Shown here one piece after another: positions 17,275-26,293 of a stretch of 64,000 nucleotides of DNA; the stretch's first letter is position 1; each line of letters opens with the position of its first letter. Position numbers and translations under genes: made by a program. The notes under the pieces are model-generated. The model had not been told where the DNA came from, did not search any database, and saw nothing but the letters and a program-made list of their open reading frames with translations. Source of the DNA: Candidatus Liberimonas magnetica. GTDB lineage: Bacteria > Elusimicrobiota > Endomicrobiia > Endomicrobiales > JAFGIL01. The stretch lies in assembly GCA_020523885.1 (NCBI GenBank), contig JAJAPY010000003.1, positions 124,001 to 188,000 on the forward strand, given 5' to 3'.

Positions 17275-18015
17275 ATGCCGAACGAACAGCTTGACAGTAA
17301 ACACTGGCACAAAGCGATCATTGGCAATGTCTCCTGCAATGAAATTTCAGATCAAATAATGCATAGGGACACTCCGGAATGGGTCAAACCTATACTTGAA
17401 CTTACAAAAACCGGTGATTCTGTTATTGAGTTAGGTTGTGGAACCGGTACTTTATCCGGAGTGTTGGCTAAAAAAGGCAGGTCCGTAACACTTATTGATT
17501 ACAGCCCGGATACTATCGATTTTTGTAAAAATGTATTCGGGTGTGCCGGGCTGGAAGCTTCATTTTTAGTGGCTGATGTTCTTAAAACATTGTCCTTGAA
17601 AGAGAATTCCTTTGACTGTGTGTGGAGCTGCGGTTTGCTTGAGCATTTCTCTGATGAAAATATTGTCAATATATTGAAGGAATCAAAAAGAATTTCGCGG
17701 AAATATGTGGTCTCACTTGTACCAAACGCATATTCATGCACCTACAGGATAGGAAAGTGGTATCAGGAAAAACATGGAATATGGCCGTGGGGATACGAAG
17801 ATCCAAAAAAATCCCTAAGCCGGCTGTTCGAGGTGTCCGGCCTGAAAAAAATAAATGAATTTACTGTAGATATAAAAAAATCAAACAGCTTCCTTTACCC
17901 GATAAAACCATTTATTTTTTCAAGCATAGCAGTAAAACTCTTGAATATGATACCGTCTATTCTTTTAAAACCATTCAGACAGGGGTATTTATTGGTTACA
18001 GTAGGAAAAAAATAA
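17275..18015 (+). CDS. Class I SAM-dependent methyltransferase
   Basis: Motif I is VIELGCGTGTLSGVL, then TLIDYSPDTI, VWSCGLLEHFSDE and KYVVSLVPNAYS. The ATG at 17275 has a CGGAGA site 8 nt upstream and begins after the flippase stop; an upstream in-frame TTG at 17221 would overlap the flippase gene by 38 bp and is less likely. The C-terminal half contains WPWGYEDPKKSLSRLFE, a common element of Methyltransf_11 proteins in polysaccharide loci. The acceptor is probably a glycan or its lipid carrier, not established. 246 aa from the chosen start. Confidence 0.82.
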   Translation: MPNEQLDSKHWHKAIIGNVSCNEISDQIMHRDTPEWVKPILELTKTGDSVIELGCGTGTLSGVLAKKGRSVTLIDYSPDTIDFCKNVFGCAGLEASFLVADVLKTLSLKENSFDCVWSCGLLEHFSDENIVNILKESKRISRKYVVSLVPNAYSCTYRIGKWYQEKHGIWPWGYEDPKKSLSRLFEVSGLKKINEFTVDIKKSNSFLYPIKPFIFSSIAVKLLNMIPSILLKPFRQGYLLVTVGKK

Positions 18016-18029
18016 TAGAGTTGGAATAA

Positions 18030-19319
18030 ATGAACAATATTTCTATCCGTCCCAGAATTCTGATGTTTGCACCCAGGTTCAGGCCTTTGGCTAAGGAGAT
18101 ATCGGCCGAGGCCTTGGTAAACCGCAAGCTTGCGCTTGTAATGCTTAATGCAGGGTGGGATATTGATATAATAACATGGAATGTACAGAACATCGGGAAA
18201 CCGGTAGTTGAATCAAGCTGGGATGAACCTTGGATCCCGTTAAAAAACCATACCCACGAATTACCTTACAAAAACGGGATGTCAAGAACGCTGAATGGCA
18301 TTGCAAAAATCGCGTTTAACTCTGTACGTTACGGTTTTATACTTAAAGGAATAGGCATTCTTGACAAAGAAATTGCCCTTGCTTTAAAACTTCACAATAA
18401 AGAACCTTATGATTTTGTCATTTCACGCGCAAATCCGGAATCTGCACATTTGCCGGCTCTATTTTTCTCACGGAAGACAGGGGCACCATGGATAGCTAAC
18501 TGGAATGACCCGGCTCCGTCTTATTTCCCTGAACCCTATATAAAAGAAAAGCAAAGTTTTTTTCATAAGTTATTTCTTAAAAGAGTTTCTTTAGCTGCAG
18601 ATTATCACACATTCCCTTCGGATAGATTGGGAAAATATATAGCTGCATATATCGATGAAGACATATCTGATAAAAGTTTGACAGTTCCTCATGTTGCAAT
18701 GAAGTTTGATATTAAGTCTGGCCAAACAAGAGATAAACGAAGTTTTATTATAAGTTATGCAGGTTATCTTGATCATAAGATAAGGAAAATAGATACATTT
18801 TTAAAGGCTTTTAGTATTTTTATCAAAAAATACAATCTGTCTGATTGTGCAAAACTCCGTATTATTTGTGATAATGATGCAAAATTGTTAGAACTTGCCC
18901 AAAACAGCGGAATCGCAGGAAATATTGAATTTACAGGGCAACTTTCTTATATAGATTCATTAAAAGCTATGTCAGGCTCGGATATATTATTAATTATAGA
19001 AGCTCAGCTTAAGGAAGGGATATTTCTTCCATCAAAGTTGTCAGATTATGTTCAGACAGGCCATCATATCCTTGCTCTTTCTCCAAAAACAGGAGCAGTA
19101 AACGATGTCCTTTCAAATGGAGGAGGCACGGTTGTTGACCCTGGCGCTTCAGCTGATGAAATCGCTTCGCTATTAGGAGAGCTTTACGAGGGCTCTAAAG
19201 CAGGCAGGCTAAGCTCATCAGAGCGCCTTTTTGAATATTTTTGTCCTGATAAGATAATCTCGTTATATGAATCTATTTTTGTAAAGTTGCAGAAAAAAAG
19301 AGGCTTGAATGTTATTTAA
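18030..19319 (+). CDS. GT4-like (GT-B fold) glycosyltransferase
   Basis: The N-terminal acceptor domain begins ILMFAPRFRPLAKEISAEA and the middle has a typical APWIANWNDPAP stretch. The C-terminal donor domain has IEFTGQLSYIDSLKAMSGSDILLII and SDYVQTGHHILALSPKTGAV, where GT4 enzymes bind the nucleotide. The usual E-x7-E element is replaced by LPSKLSDYVQTG, as in some GT4 subgroups that act late in glycan assembly. It likely transfers a sugar in the cytoplasm to a lipid-linked intermediate. Its end overlaps the next gene by 11 bp, so translation is coupled. Confidence 0.85.
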   Translation: MNNISIRPRILMFAPRFRPLAKEISAEALVNRKLALVMLNAGWDIDIITWNVQNIGKPVVESSWDEPWIPLKNHTHELPYKNGMSRTLNGIAKIAFNSVRYGFILKGIGILDKEIALALKLHNKEPYDFVISRANPESAHLPALFFSRKTGAPWIANWNDPAPSYFPEPYIKEKQSFFHKLFLKRVSLAADYHTFPSDRLGKYIAAYIDEDISDKSLTVPHVAMKFDIKSGQTRDKRSFIISYAGYLDHKIRKIDTFLKAFSIFIKKYNLSDCAKLRIICDNDAKLLELAQNSGIAGNIEFTGQLSYIDSLKAMSGSDILLIIEAQLKEGIFLPSKLSDYVQTGHHILALSPKTGAVNDVLSNGGGTVVDPGASADEIASLLGELYEGSKAGRLSSSERLFEYFCPDKIISLYESIFVKLQKKRGLNVI

Positions 19320-20736
19320 CACAGTAGAATTCTTAATATTTTTTACTGTCGTTTATTCGTTATACCTGATTTTAAATCACAAGTGGCAAAACCACATGCT
19401 GCTTGTTGCAAGCTGTATATTTTATATGGCTTTCATTCCTGCCTACATACTCATATTGTTCTTACTCATATTTATAGATTATTTTGCCGGAATGTGGATA
19501 GAAGATGACAAGGGTGGTAAAAAAAAGTTATTTCTTATAATCAGTATAGTTTCCACCTGCCTGGTCTTATTCGTATTTAAATATTTTAATTTCTTTAACG
19601 GGAATTTTGCGTTGATAGCAAAGTTTTTCGGATGGAATTACCCGATTGGTATTTTAAACATTATATTACCAATAGGCTTATCGTTCCATACATTTCAAAG
19701 CCTGAGCTATGTTGTTGAAGTGTACAGGGGCAGACAGAAAGCAGAAAGGCATTTTTTAACTTATGCCCTTTATGTAATGTTCTTTCCTCAATTGGTAGCA
19801 GGGCCCATCGAGCGGGCCTGGCACCTTTTACCCCAATTAGTTAATCCAAGGAAAGTAACTCTAGATAAGTTTTACGAAGGTATATACCTTATTTTCTGGG
19901 GCCTGTTCCAAAAAGTATTCGTTGCGGATAACCTCGCTCTTTTGGTTGACCCGGTATTTGCCTCAAAACCTCCATACAACGGCGTAATGGTGGTCTTAGG
20001 ACTTTATGCTTTTGCTTTCCAGATTTATTGCGATTTTGCCGGGTATTCAAACATGGCCAGGGGTCTTGCCAAGTGTCTGGGTTTTGAGCTTATGGTTAAT
20101 TTTAATTTGCCGTATTTTGCCACAAACCCTTCTGATTTCTGGAAGAGGTGGCATATAAGCCTGTCCTCTTGGCTGAAAGATTACCTTTATATATCTCTTG
20201 GGGGAAATAGAAAAGGTAATTTCGCTACATACAAGAACCTGTTTATTACCATGCTTCTGGGCGGTTTATGGCACGGGGCCGCATGGACATTCGTAATTTG
20301 GGGAATTTACCAGGGAATCCTTTTGATTATCTACCGCTTATTCGATAACGTGGTAAAATTTACATTTTCGTTCAAAAATTACTTTATTGATAAATTATTG
20401 TTCTTAGTAAAAGTAACCGTGTTCTTCCAATTTGTGTGCCTAGGCTGGTTGATGTTCAGGGCACAATCAGCCGGGCAGATATACGATATGCTCACAAGCA
20501 TATTTTTCAACTTTCATTTTTTAAGAGGTATCGGCTTGTGGCAAACGTTTTCTTCTTTGTTATTTTTCACTTCCGTATTGCTTATAATAGAAACTATCCA
20601 GTTCTGGAAAAATGATTTAATGGTTATCTATAAAAGCAACTTCGTAATTACGGGTACAGCCTGTTATATTCTGTTTTATTTAATTCTGATTTTCGGAGTA
20701 ACCCATGGAAGGGAATTTATCTATTTTCAGTTTTAA
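19309..20736 (+). CDS. MBOAT family O-acyltransferase (AlgI-like)
   Basis: A 475-aa multi-spanning protein with family hallmarks in order: FFPQLVAGPIERAWHLLPQL (158-177), DFWKRWHISLSSWLKDYLY (276-294) and LLGGLWHGAAW with the catalytic-type His322. AlgI-class proteins move an acyl (usually acetyl) group across the inner membrane for polysaccharide O-acetylation, handing it to a periplasmic SGNH partner. Such a partner, encoded next, overlaps this gene by 32 bp. The polymer made by this cluster is therefore probably acetylated. Starts 11 bp inside the preceding glycosyltransferase gene. Confidence 0.92.
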   Translation: MLFNTVEFLIFFTVVYSLYLILNHKWQNHMLLVASCIFYMAFIPAYILILFLLIFIDYFAGMWIEDDKGGKKKLFLIISIVSTCLVLFVFKYFNFFNGNFALIAKFFGWNYPIGILNIILPIGLSFHTFQSLSYVVEVYRGRQKAERHFLTYALYVMFFPQLVAGPIERAWHLLPQLVNPRKVTLDKFYEGIYLIFWGLFQKVFVADNLALLVDPVFASKPPYNGVMVVLGLYAFAFQIYCDFAGYSNMARGLAKCLGFELMVNFNLPYFATNPSDFWKRWHISLSSWLKDYLYISLGGNRKGNFATYKNLFITMLLGGLWHGAAWTFVIWGIYQGILLIIYRLFDNVVKFTFSFKNYFIDKLLFLVKVTVFFQFVCLGWLMFRAQSAGQIYDMLTSIFFNFHFLRGIGLWQTFSSLLFFTSVLLIIETIQFWKNDLMVIYKSNFVITGTACYILFYLILIFGVTHGREFIYFQF

Positions 20737-21817
20737 TGCATTAAAAACAATTCCTAAAACTCTTTTGTTTTTTATATTCCTTTGTGTTATTACAGAGTTG
20801 TTATTGGATAGAGTTTTAGTTAGATTTATAACAAATCCAACTACCGCTAAAGTCCAAGCTAAACTTAATTTAGTAAAAAAAGGAAAGATAAATAATGACG
20901 TATTGGTCTTTGGAGATTCCTGTGCGGCTGCAATAAATGCTGCATTGCTAGAGAAAAATACAGGGTTAACAGCATTTAATCTCTCATTGCCCGCTTCTGC
21001 AACCATGGCAGGCGAATATTTCCTGCTCAAAGAATCGCTTAGAGTTAACAAAAGCCTTAAATACATAATAATGATGAATACTTATGATATGTGGTACAGA
21101 GACTTCAACTACGTCGATGTTGTATACGTACTATTTACTAACTTTCCTTTAGGTGCCATCAGCACATTTTTTAATCCATATTTCTGGAACAAGGCGCATA
21201 TAAATATAAGTAATTTTAAGAAAGTTATCAATCACTTGCTTCCTTCCCAGCGTTATAAATATGAAATAAGGAAATTGGTTGCTAAAATCATAACGGAAAG
21301 AAAAGGCTTAGGGGGTTTACGCACTTTTTACGATAATAATCAAGAAGAATTGTATGCACAGCTGTTAAGAGACAAAGGAAGTTCAATTTACGACGAAACT
21401 GATGAAAACCTTATTAAGGAGGATAAAGAAGGGCACCTGCAGCTTATGGCAGGTAATAATTTCTCCATCTCCGGTTTTAACAAGTTCTATCTTCAATTAT
21501 TCTTTAACGATACGGCCAAAAACAATATTAAGGTTTTCATCTGCTGTCCTCCGCTGTTAAGGGAGCTTTATGACAGGATTTCTGCAAATCCTTATGTTGT
21601 AGAGTACGAGAGTTTTGTAAAAAATTTACCAAAAACTAATAAAAATGTTTTTCTTTTAACATCGGATTTCTATTTAGTACCGGCGGGCAAGCTTTCAAAA
21701 ACCGTAGATCATTTTAACGGCGAAACCGCATTAGTTTTTACTGAATATATCGCAAAGGGTTTTTGGAATACCATTAAGGCTGCCGGCAATCCATCTGCAA
21801 AAGAGGAAAACAATTAA
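20705..21817 (+). CDS. SGNH-hydrolase-like acyltransferase partner of the MBOAT protein
   Basis: A 370-aa protein with one N-terminal membrane helix (about 18-38). The block I motif is VFGDSCAAAI (Ser72 as likely nucleophile) and a VDHFN near the end (Asp335-His336) could complete the triad. It resembles DltD/AlgJ/AlgX-type proteins paired with MBOAT acyltransferases. The membrane anchor would place the catalytic domain in the periplasm to transfer acyl groups to the glycan. The start lies 32 bp inside the MBOAT gene, strong evidence that the pair is co-translated. A family-level match outside the catalytic blocks is not obvious. Confidence 0.75.
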   Translation: MEGNLSIFSFNALKTIPKTLLFFIFLCVITELLLDRVLVRFITNPTTAKVQAKLNLVKKGKINNDVLVFGDSCAAAINAALLEKNTGLTAFNLSLPASATMAGEYFLLKESLRVNKSLKYIIMMNTYDMWYRDFNYVDVVYVLFTNFPLGAISTFFNPYFWNKAHINISNFKKVINHLLPSQRYKYEIRKLVAKIITERKGLGGLRTFYDNNQEELYAQLLRDKGSSIYDETDENLIKEDKEGHLQLMAGNNFSISGFNKFYLQLFFNDTAKNNIKVFICCPPLLRELYDRISANPYVVEYESFVKNLPKTNKNVFLLTSDFYLVPAGKLSKTVDHFNGETALVFTEYIAKGFWNTIKAAGNPSAKEENN

Positions 21818-21818
21818 G

Positions 21819-22703
21819 ATGGGCATTACAGTAGGCGCTGTTATTGTTGCATATAACAATTGCAAAGGGCTCAAGGCTCTTTTGAATTCTTTATACTTAC
21901 AGAAATATCAGCTTGAAGAAATCATTGTTGTAGACAATTCAACTAATGATGATACCAAGATTATGATAAAAGAGAGTTTTGACAAAGTAATTTATCTTAA
22001 GATGCCGGAAAATATAGGAAGTGCCGGAGGCTATTACGAAGGGATTAAATACGCTTCTGCAAAAAATGATTATGTTTGGACTTTGGATGATGACCTTATT
22101 ATTTTTCCTGAAACTCTCCTGCGCTTAGTAGAAGGGATAGAACATCTAATAACTATAGATAAAATCGGTGCTGTTCGCTGCACATTCGAAGCCGGTATCA
22201 GAAACTATTTTAAAATGGATGGTTTTGCATGGCGAGGAACACTTATTAACAGCGCTGTTATAAAGGAAATCGGATTTCCAAACAAAGATTATTTCATGTA
22301 TAATGAGGACGTAGAATATTCCTTAAGAATCAAAAGGGCTGGGTATAAAATGTATTACATATCCGACAGCAGGATGGAAATTTCCAGGCCGAACCAGACT
22401 GTTTACAGCGTGCTTGGTTTGAAAATAAGTTTTTATGATGACCCTGCCAGGTTATTCTACGGCATTCGAAATTCAACAGTAACCTTTATTAAATATTTCC
22501 TTTTCTTAGAACTTTTTAAACTAATCGGTTACATTGCAAAAATCCTTATCTGTCTAATAATGCTGCCTATAAAAGATAAAAATAGATACTTAAGTGCAAT
22601 TATACAAGGTTTTTGTAATGGTATATCCCGAAAACTCGGGAAAGACCCAAGGTTTTTGCCCAGATCTGGAATTACCAAATTGGCCCCTGAAGCGACTAAC
22701 TGA
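21819..22703 (+). CDS. GT2 (GT-A fold) glycosyltransferase
   Basis: The N terminus VGAVIVAYNN and IIVVDNST are GT2 signatures. ENIGSAGGYYEG fits the rhamnosyl/galactofuranosyl (GlfT2-like) subgroup, WTLDDD (Asp90-92) is the metal-binding DxD equivalent, and YNEDVEYSLRIKRAGYK gives the catalytic-base ED motif. Membrane-proximal hydrophobic segments near residues 224-250 suggest peripheral membrane association. It probably adds one residue to the lipid-linked repeat unit. It starts one base after the SGNH gene stop (TAAG ATG), so it belongs to the same operon. Confidence 0.87.
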   Translation: MGITVGAVIVAYNNCKGLKALLNSLYLQKYQLEEIIVVDNSTNDDTKIMIKESFDKVIYLKMPENIGSAGGYYEGIKYASAKNDYVWTLDDDLIIFPETLLRLVEGIEHLITIDKIGAVRCTFEAGIRNYFKMDGFAWRGTLINSAVIKEIGFPNKDYFMYNEDVEYSLRIKRAGYKMYYISDSRMEISRPNQTVYSVLGLKISFYDDPARLFYGIRNSTVTFIKYFLFLELFKLIGYIAKILICLIMLPIKDKNRYLSAIIQGFCNGISRKLGKDPRFLPRSGITKLAPEATN

Positions 22704-22742
22704 TTGAACTGTGATTTAATGAGGCAGGGGCAGGAACATATT

Positions 22743-23390
22743 ATGATTGAAGAAATAAAACCATCTGATTATCTTTATACAGAAAGTATAAGAAAAGATA
22801 TACTACCGCTTATAAGGGAAAAAGTGGATACAGCACTTGAAGTCGGGTGCAGCTATGGCAACACTCTGTCCTGGCTGAAGCAGGAAGGATACTGTAAAAA
22901 GGCATTTGGCATAGAGATTAATGAGAATGCGGCAAAGATCGCAAGTCAGCGACTGGACGGCGCATATCACGGGAACATTGAGAAAATGGATGTGCCTATA
23001 GCAGCCGGGAGCATAGACCTGCTTTTGTGCCTTGATGTGCTGGAACATCTTTTCGACCCCTGGGCTGCATTAAAAAAACTAAAGGACCTTATGTCTCCTA
23101 ACGGCACCTTAATAGTAAGCATACCTAATGTACAGCATTTTTCGATCGTATTGCCTTTATTTTTTAAAGGGCAATGGGATTATTCAGGGTCCGGGACTCT
23201 GGACAAGACACACCTGCGATTTTTTACTGGCCGGACTCTGCGTGAAATGATTACTAATTCCGGATTCCAAATTGAAATTATTCACACCCCATCAATTAGA
23301 GGATCTAGGAAATTGTTAAACACACTCACATTTAAAGTTTTTCAGCCTTTACTTGTATTTCAATATCTTTTAAGGGCAAAAAATAAATAA
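22743..23390 (+). CDS. Class I SAM-dependent methyltransferase
   Basis: Motif I ALEVGCSYGNTLSWL, then AFGIEIN, LLLCLDVLEHLFDP and GTLIVSIPNVQHFS match the Methyltransf_23 fold. LDKTHLRFFTGRTLREMI near the C terminus is a common feature of methyltransferases in glycan clusters. ATG 22743 is preceded by a GGGGCAGGA site; the TTG at 22704 and ATG at 22719 lack one. From this start the protein is 215 aa. The next gene begins two bases after its stop. The acceptor is unknown. Confidence 0.83.
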   Translation: MIEEIKPSDYLYTESIRKDILPLIREKVDTALEVGCSYGNTLSWLKQEGYCKKAFGIEINENAAKIASQRLDGAYHGNIEKMDVPIAAGSIDLLLCLDVLEHLFDPWAALKKLKDLMSPNGTLIVSIPNVQHFSIVLPLFFKGQWDYSGSGTLDKTHLRFFTGRTLREMITNSGFQIEIIHTPSIRGSRKLLNTLTFKVFQPLLVFQYLLRAKNK

Positions 23391-23391
23391 A

Positions 23392-24501
23392 ATGATAAAT
23401 ATTCTATACTGGTCAAATTATGCAGCACTAACTCGCGGGGGGCAAAAGAGCTTAAGTTACATACTCAGGGATATAGACAGAAGCAAATATCAGCCGGTTT
23501 TAGTTTCACAGGAAACTGGCGGGCTGACTGACTTTGCCAATAAACTGAATATACCAACGGAAGTATTAAAACTTCCGCGATTAAGGCCGCAGAATATTAT
23601 AGATATTATTAAGTGCATATACAATTTTTGGAAACTCCTAAAAAAATACGATGTTAAAATAGTTCATTCGGAAGAACTATTAACGGTCTTATATACTGCT
23701 ATTTTCAGGCTTATGCTCAATATAAGGACTATATGGCATGTTAGAGTCTTTTGGGATACACCTCTTCAGAAATTCGTATCTTTATTTATCAGTGACAGGA
23801 TTATCTGTGTTTCAAATAAAATTGCGAAAAGTTTTCCAAATTCGCAAAAAGTTTTTATTGTACAAAACGGCATCGATGTGACTGAATATGACCCTAATTC
23901 TCCCAGGCTGCTTTCAGATAAACTAAAGGAGGGAACAACGCTTATTGGATATTTAAACAATTTAGTGCAAACCAAGGGCACTCATATTTTAGTTCAATCC
24001 ATACCCTATGTAGTTAAGTTATACCCTGATGTAAAATATCTGATAGCAGGCAGCGGTGAAAAAGGTTTTATAAATTATCTGGTTGATTTGTCTAAAAAAT
24101 CAAAAGTCTATGAGAATATTATATTCTGGGGTGAAGAATTAAATAACTCAAAAGAGCTTCTTAACCGCTTTGCTATCTATATAATGCCGTCTTTCTCCGA
24201 AGGAATGGCAAGAGGTTTGTTAGAAGCTATGGCACTTGAAAAACCCATCGTTGCTTCCGACACAGAAGAAAATTCAGAATTATTAACTCATAATAAAACA
24301 GCTCTCTTATACAGAAGAAATGACCCTGCAGATCTCGCAGAAAAAACAATAACCTTATTAAAGGACACTAAATTTGCCGAAGGGCTTGGCAAAAACGCCC
24401 GCCTTCATGTTTCAGTAAATTACACCCATAAACTTACTATGGATAAGATTTATTCTGTTTATAAAGATTTTAAAAGGAGTAGCTATAATGACTACAACTA
24501 A
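23392..24501 (+). CDS. GT4-like glycosyltransferase
   Basis: A GT-B fold enzyme. The N-terminal domain has TRGGQKSLSYILRDI, the typical GG loop. The C-terminal domain has LIAGSGEKG and MPSFSEGMARGLLEAM, which contains the E-x7-E catalytic element, followed by PIVASDTEENSELL. It is cytoplasmic and expected to use a nucleotide-sugar donor. It is more AT-rich than most cluster genes, as is the next gene, which could reflect acquisition as a pair. The 3' end overlaps the next gene by 14 bp. Confidence 0.87.
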   Translation: MINILYWSNYAALTRGGQKSLSYILRDIDRSKYQPVLVSQETGGLTDFANKLNIPTEVLKLPRLRPQNIIDIIKCIYNFWKLLKKYDVKIVHSEELLTVLYTAIFRLMLNIRTIWHVRVFWDTPLQKFVSLFISDRIICVSNKIAKSFPNSQKVFIVQNGIDVTEYDPNSPRLLSDKLKEGTTLIGYLNNLVQTKGTHILVQSIPYVVKLYPDVKYLIAGSGEKGFINYLVDLSKKSKVYENIIFWGEELNNSKELLNRFAIYIMPSFSEGMARGLLEAMALEKPIVASDTEENSELLTHNKTALLYRRNDPADLAEKTITLLKDTKFAEGLGKNARLHVSVNYTHKLTMDKIYSVYKDFKRSSYNDYN

Positions 24502-26293
24502 TCCCTTTAATTGGTATTTATTACTTGTGATTGCATTATTTCTCTTCCTGTCAAGCACGTTAAAGCGGGCCAGCCAAACACCCGGTCAGGATGAGCTTCC
24601 TTTGCTTGTAGCAGCTGATAATTTATACACGAAAGGTGCTCCTATATCATATATCAACCCAAACCTTTTAGAAATAGCCAATCCTCATTTTAATTTAAGA
24701 AGTATTTATTATTCCTTTAAATTATTTGGCAAAAACATTGTCTCTGCAAGGCTCAGCAGTATTGTATTTGCATTTGTTGGCGTAATCCTTATATTTTTTG
24801 TTGTGCTCTCTTATTCTAAAAATGAATTGCACAATTACTTCTTGCAGTGGGCATCCATTGTAACCCTTATTTACGCTTCAACGCCTGCCGTACTCCAAGG
24901 TGCTTTGCTTTTACAAATGGATACAACAACTCTAATTCCTTCGGTAATACTCTACTTATTCGCGATTTCAAAAAATATGAATAATAAATCTTTTATGTGG
25001 AGTGTTTTATTAATTATTTTTACTGCCATAGCTCTCTGGGCTAAATTAATAACATCTGTTGTTGTTATTGCATTTTCTTTATCCTTTATTTTATTCTACA
25101 TGTTATCTGCCGGTCAGGGCCAGGGTAACGATATAGAAGAAAATAAGATTCAAGATAAAAGCAAGGCGTTTAGTTTTTTGTTCAGCTCTAACCTGCTTAC
25201 TGCTGTCCGAATCCTGCTGGCAATATCGTTAGGAGTATTATTATTTCTTATTTCATGGTATATTTACTGCAAGAGCACCAATGTAACATTTTCCGGGCCT
25301 TTTAAATATTTTTTCCTGTCATTTTCTTCCAACTCCAAGCAAATGTCTTCCTGGGATATTTTCCAGAATGTTTCTCAATTATTTATGTGGATCGGAGTAT
25401 TTCCTTTGATATTATTTTCTGCAGTTTTAATCAATAAATTATCTGATAGCTTAAAAACAAAATCCTTAAATAAGGAAGATATTTTTATCTTCTGCGGTAC
25501 TGCGCTTTTTATCGGTTACAGTTTTATAGGCGGATCAAATTTTGGATACCCTAAATACCTGATACCTGCGATCTCTTTAATATACATTCATATTGGCATT
25601 GAATTATCTAAAAACAGTTGTGATATAACGAAATTCGGAATTAAGAATTATTTAACCATTGCTGTGTTTTCATTTTTAATTACATTCTTCATTGTCGGAG
25701 ACCCTTTATATACAGCAAGGTATTTATTAAAAGAGTCTATTGTTTTTGGAGTCCCAGAAAAGTTCTCTCTGTTAAAAAATATTGCAGTCAGATTAACTTT
25801 ATTTTGCGCGGCATGCTTTATGTTTTATTTATTTTATCTTAAAAATATTATCCTGAGGTCAAATTTAATCATAATTTTACTAATATTATCCCTGGGTTCA
25901 AATCTGGCAATGTCCTTAAAACAAACAATTGCAAAATATCACACGGGTTTTAATTACGGCTGTATCGGCACCGCTGAGGCATCCGAATATATTCGCGCGA
26001 ATACTTCGGACAATAAAATAGTTATTGTTCCAAATGAAATAGGCTATTATTTACAATCAAACCATCCCGGTTATTCCAACAATGATGTCTGGAGTAATAA
26101 AAATAATTTAGTGACTTTGCTTTCTGATGCAGCTACCCAGGGGATAGCTTACAGTATACCCACAAATACTGTTTATCAGATTAAAACCATTCTATTTGAC
26201 CCTGACATACAGAAAATTATTAAAAACAATTATTCAGTAAAGAAAATCGGAACATATTACATCTGGCTCCGCACAAATAAAGGTTCAACATGA
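24488..26293 (+). CDS. GT39-like membrane glycosyltransferase (ArnT/PMT type)
   Basis: A 601-aa protein with about eleven membrane helices. The first periplasmic loop carries GQDELP, the acidic pair expected for the metal/donor site in GT-C enzymes of the ArnT/PMT group. The C-terminal ~100 residues form a soluble periplasmic tail starting near YHTGFNYG. GT39 enzymes use undecaprenyl- or dolichyl-phosphate sugars to modify glycans or lipids after they have crossed the inner membrane. The ATG overlaps the upstream glycosyltransferase gene by 14 bp and the next gene overlaps by 4 bp. Confidence 0.8.
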   Translation: MTTTNPFNWYLLLVIALFLFLSSTLKRASQTPGQDELPLLVAADNLYTKGAPISYINPNLLEIANPHFNLRSIYYSFKLFGKNIVSARLSSIVFAFVGVILIFFVVLSYSKNELHNYFLQWASIVTLIYASTPAVLQGALLLQMDTTTLIPSVILYLFAISKNMNNKSFMWSVLLIIFTAIALWAKLITSVVVIAFSLSFILFYMLSAGQGQGNDIEENKIQDKSKAFSFLFSSNLLTAVRILLAISLGVLLFLISWYIYCKSTNVTFSGPFKYFFLSFSSNSKQMSSWDIFQNVSQLFMWIGVFPLILFSAVLINKLSDSLKTKSLNKEDIFIFCGTALFIGYSFIGGSNFGYPKYLIPAISLIYIHIGIELSKNSCDITKFGIKNYLTIAVFSFLITFFIVGDPLYTARYLLKESIVFGVPEKFSLLKNIAVRLTLFCAACFMFYLFYLKNIILRSNLIIILLILSLGSNLAMSLKQTIAKYHTGFNYGCIGTAEASEYIRANTSDNKIVIVPNEIGYYLQSNHPGYSNNDVWSNKNNLVTLLSDAATQGIAYSIPTNTVYQIKTILFDPDIQKIIKNNYSVKKIGTYYIWLRTNKGST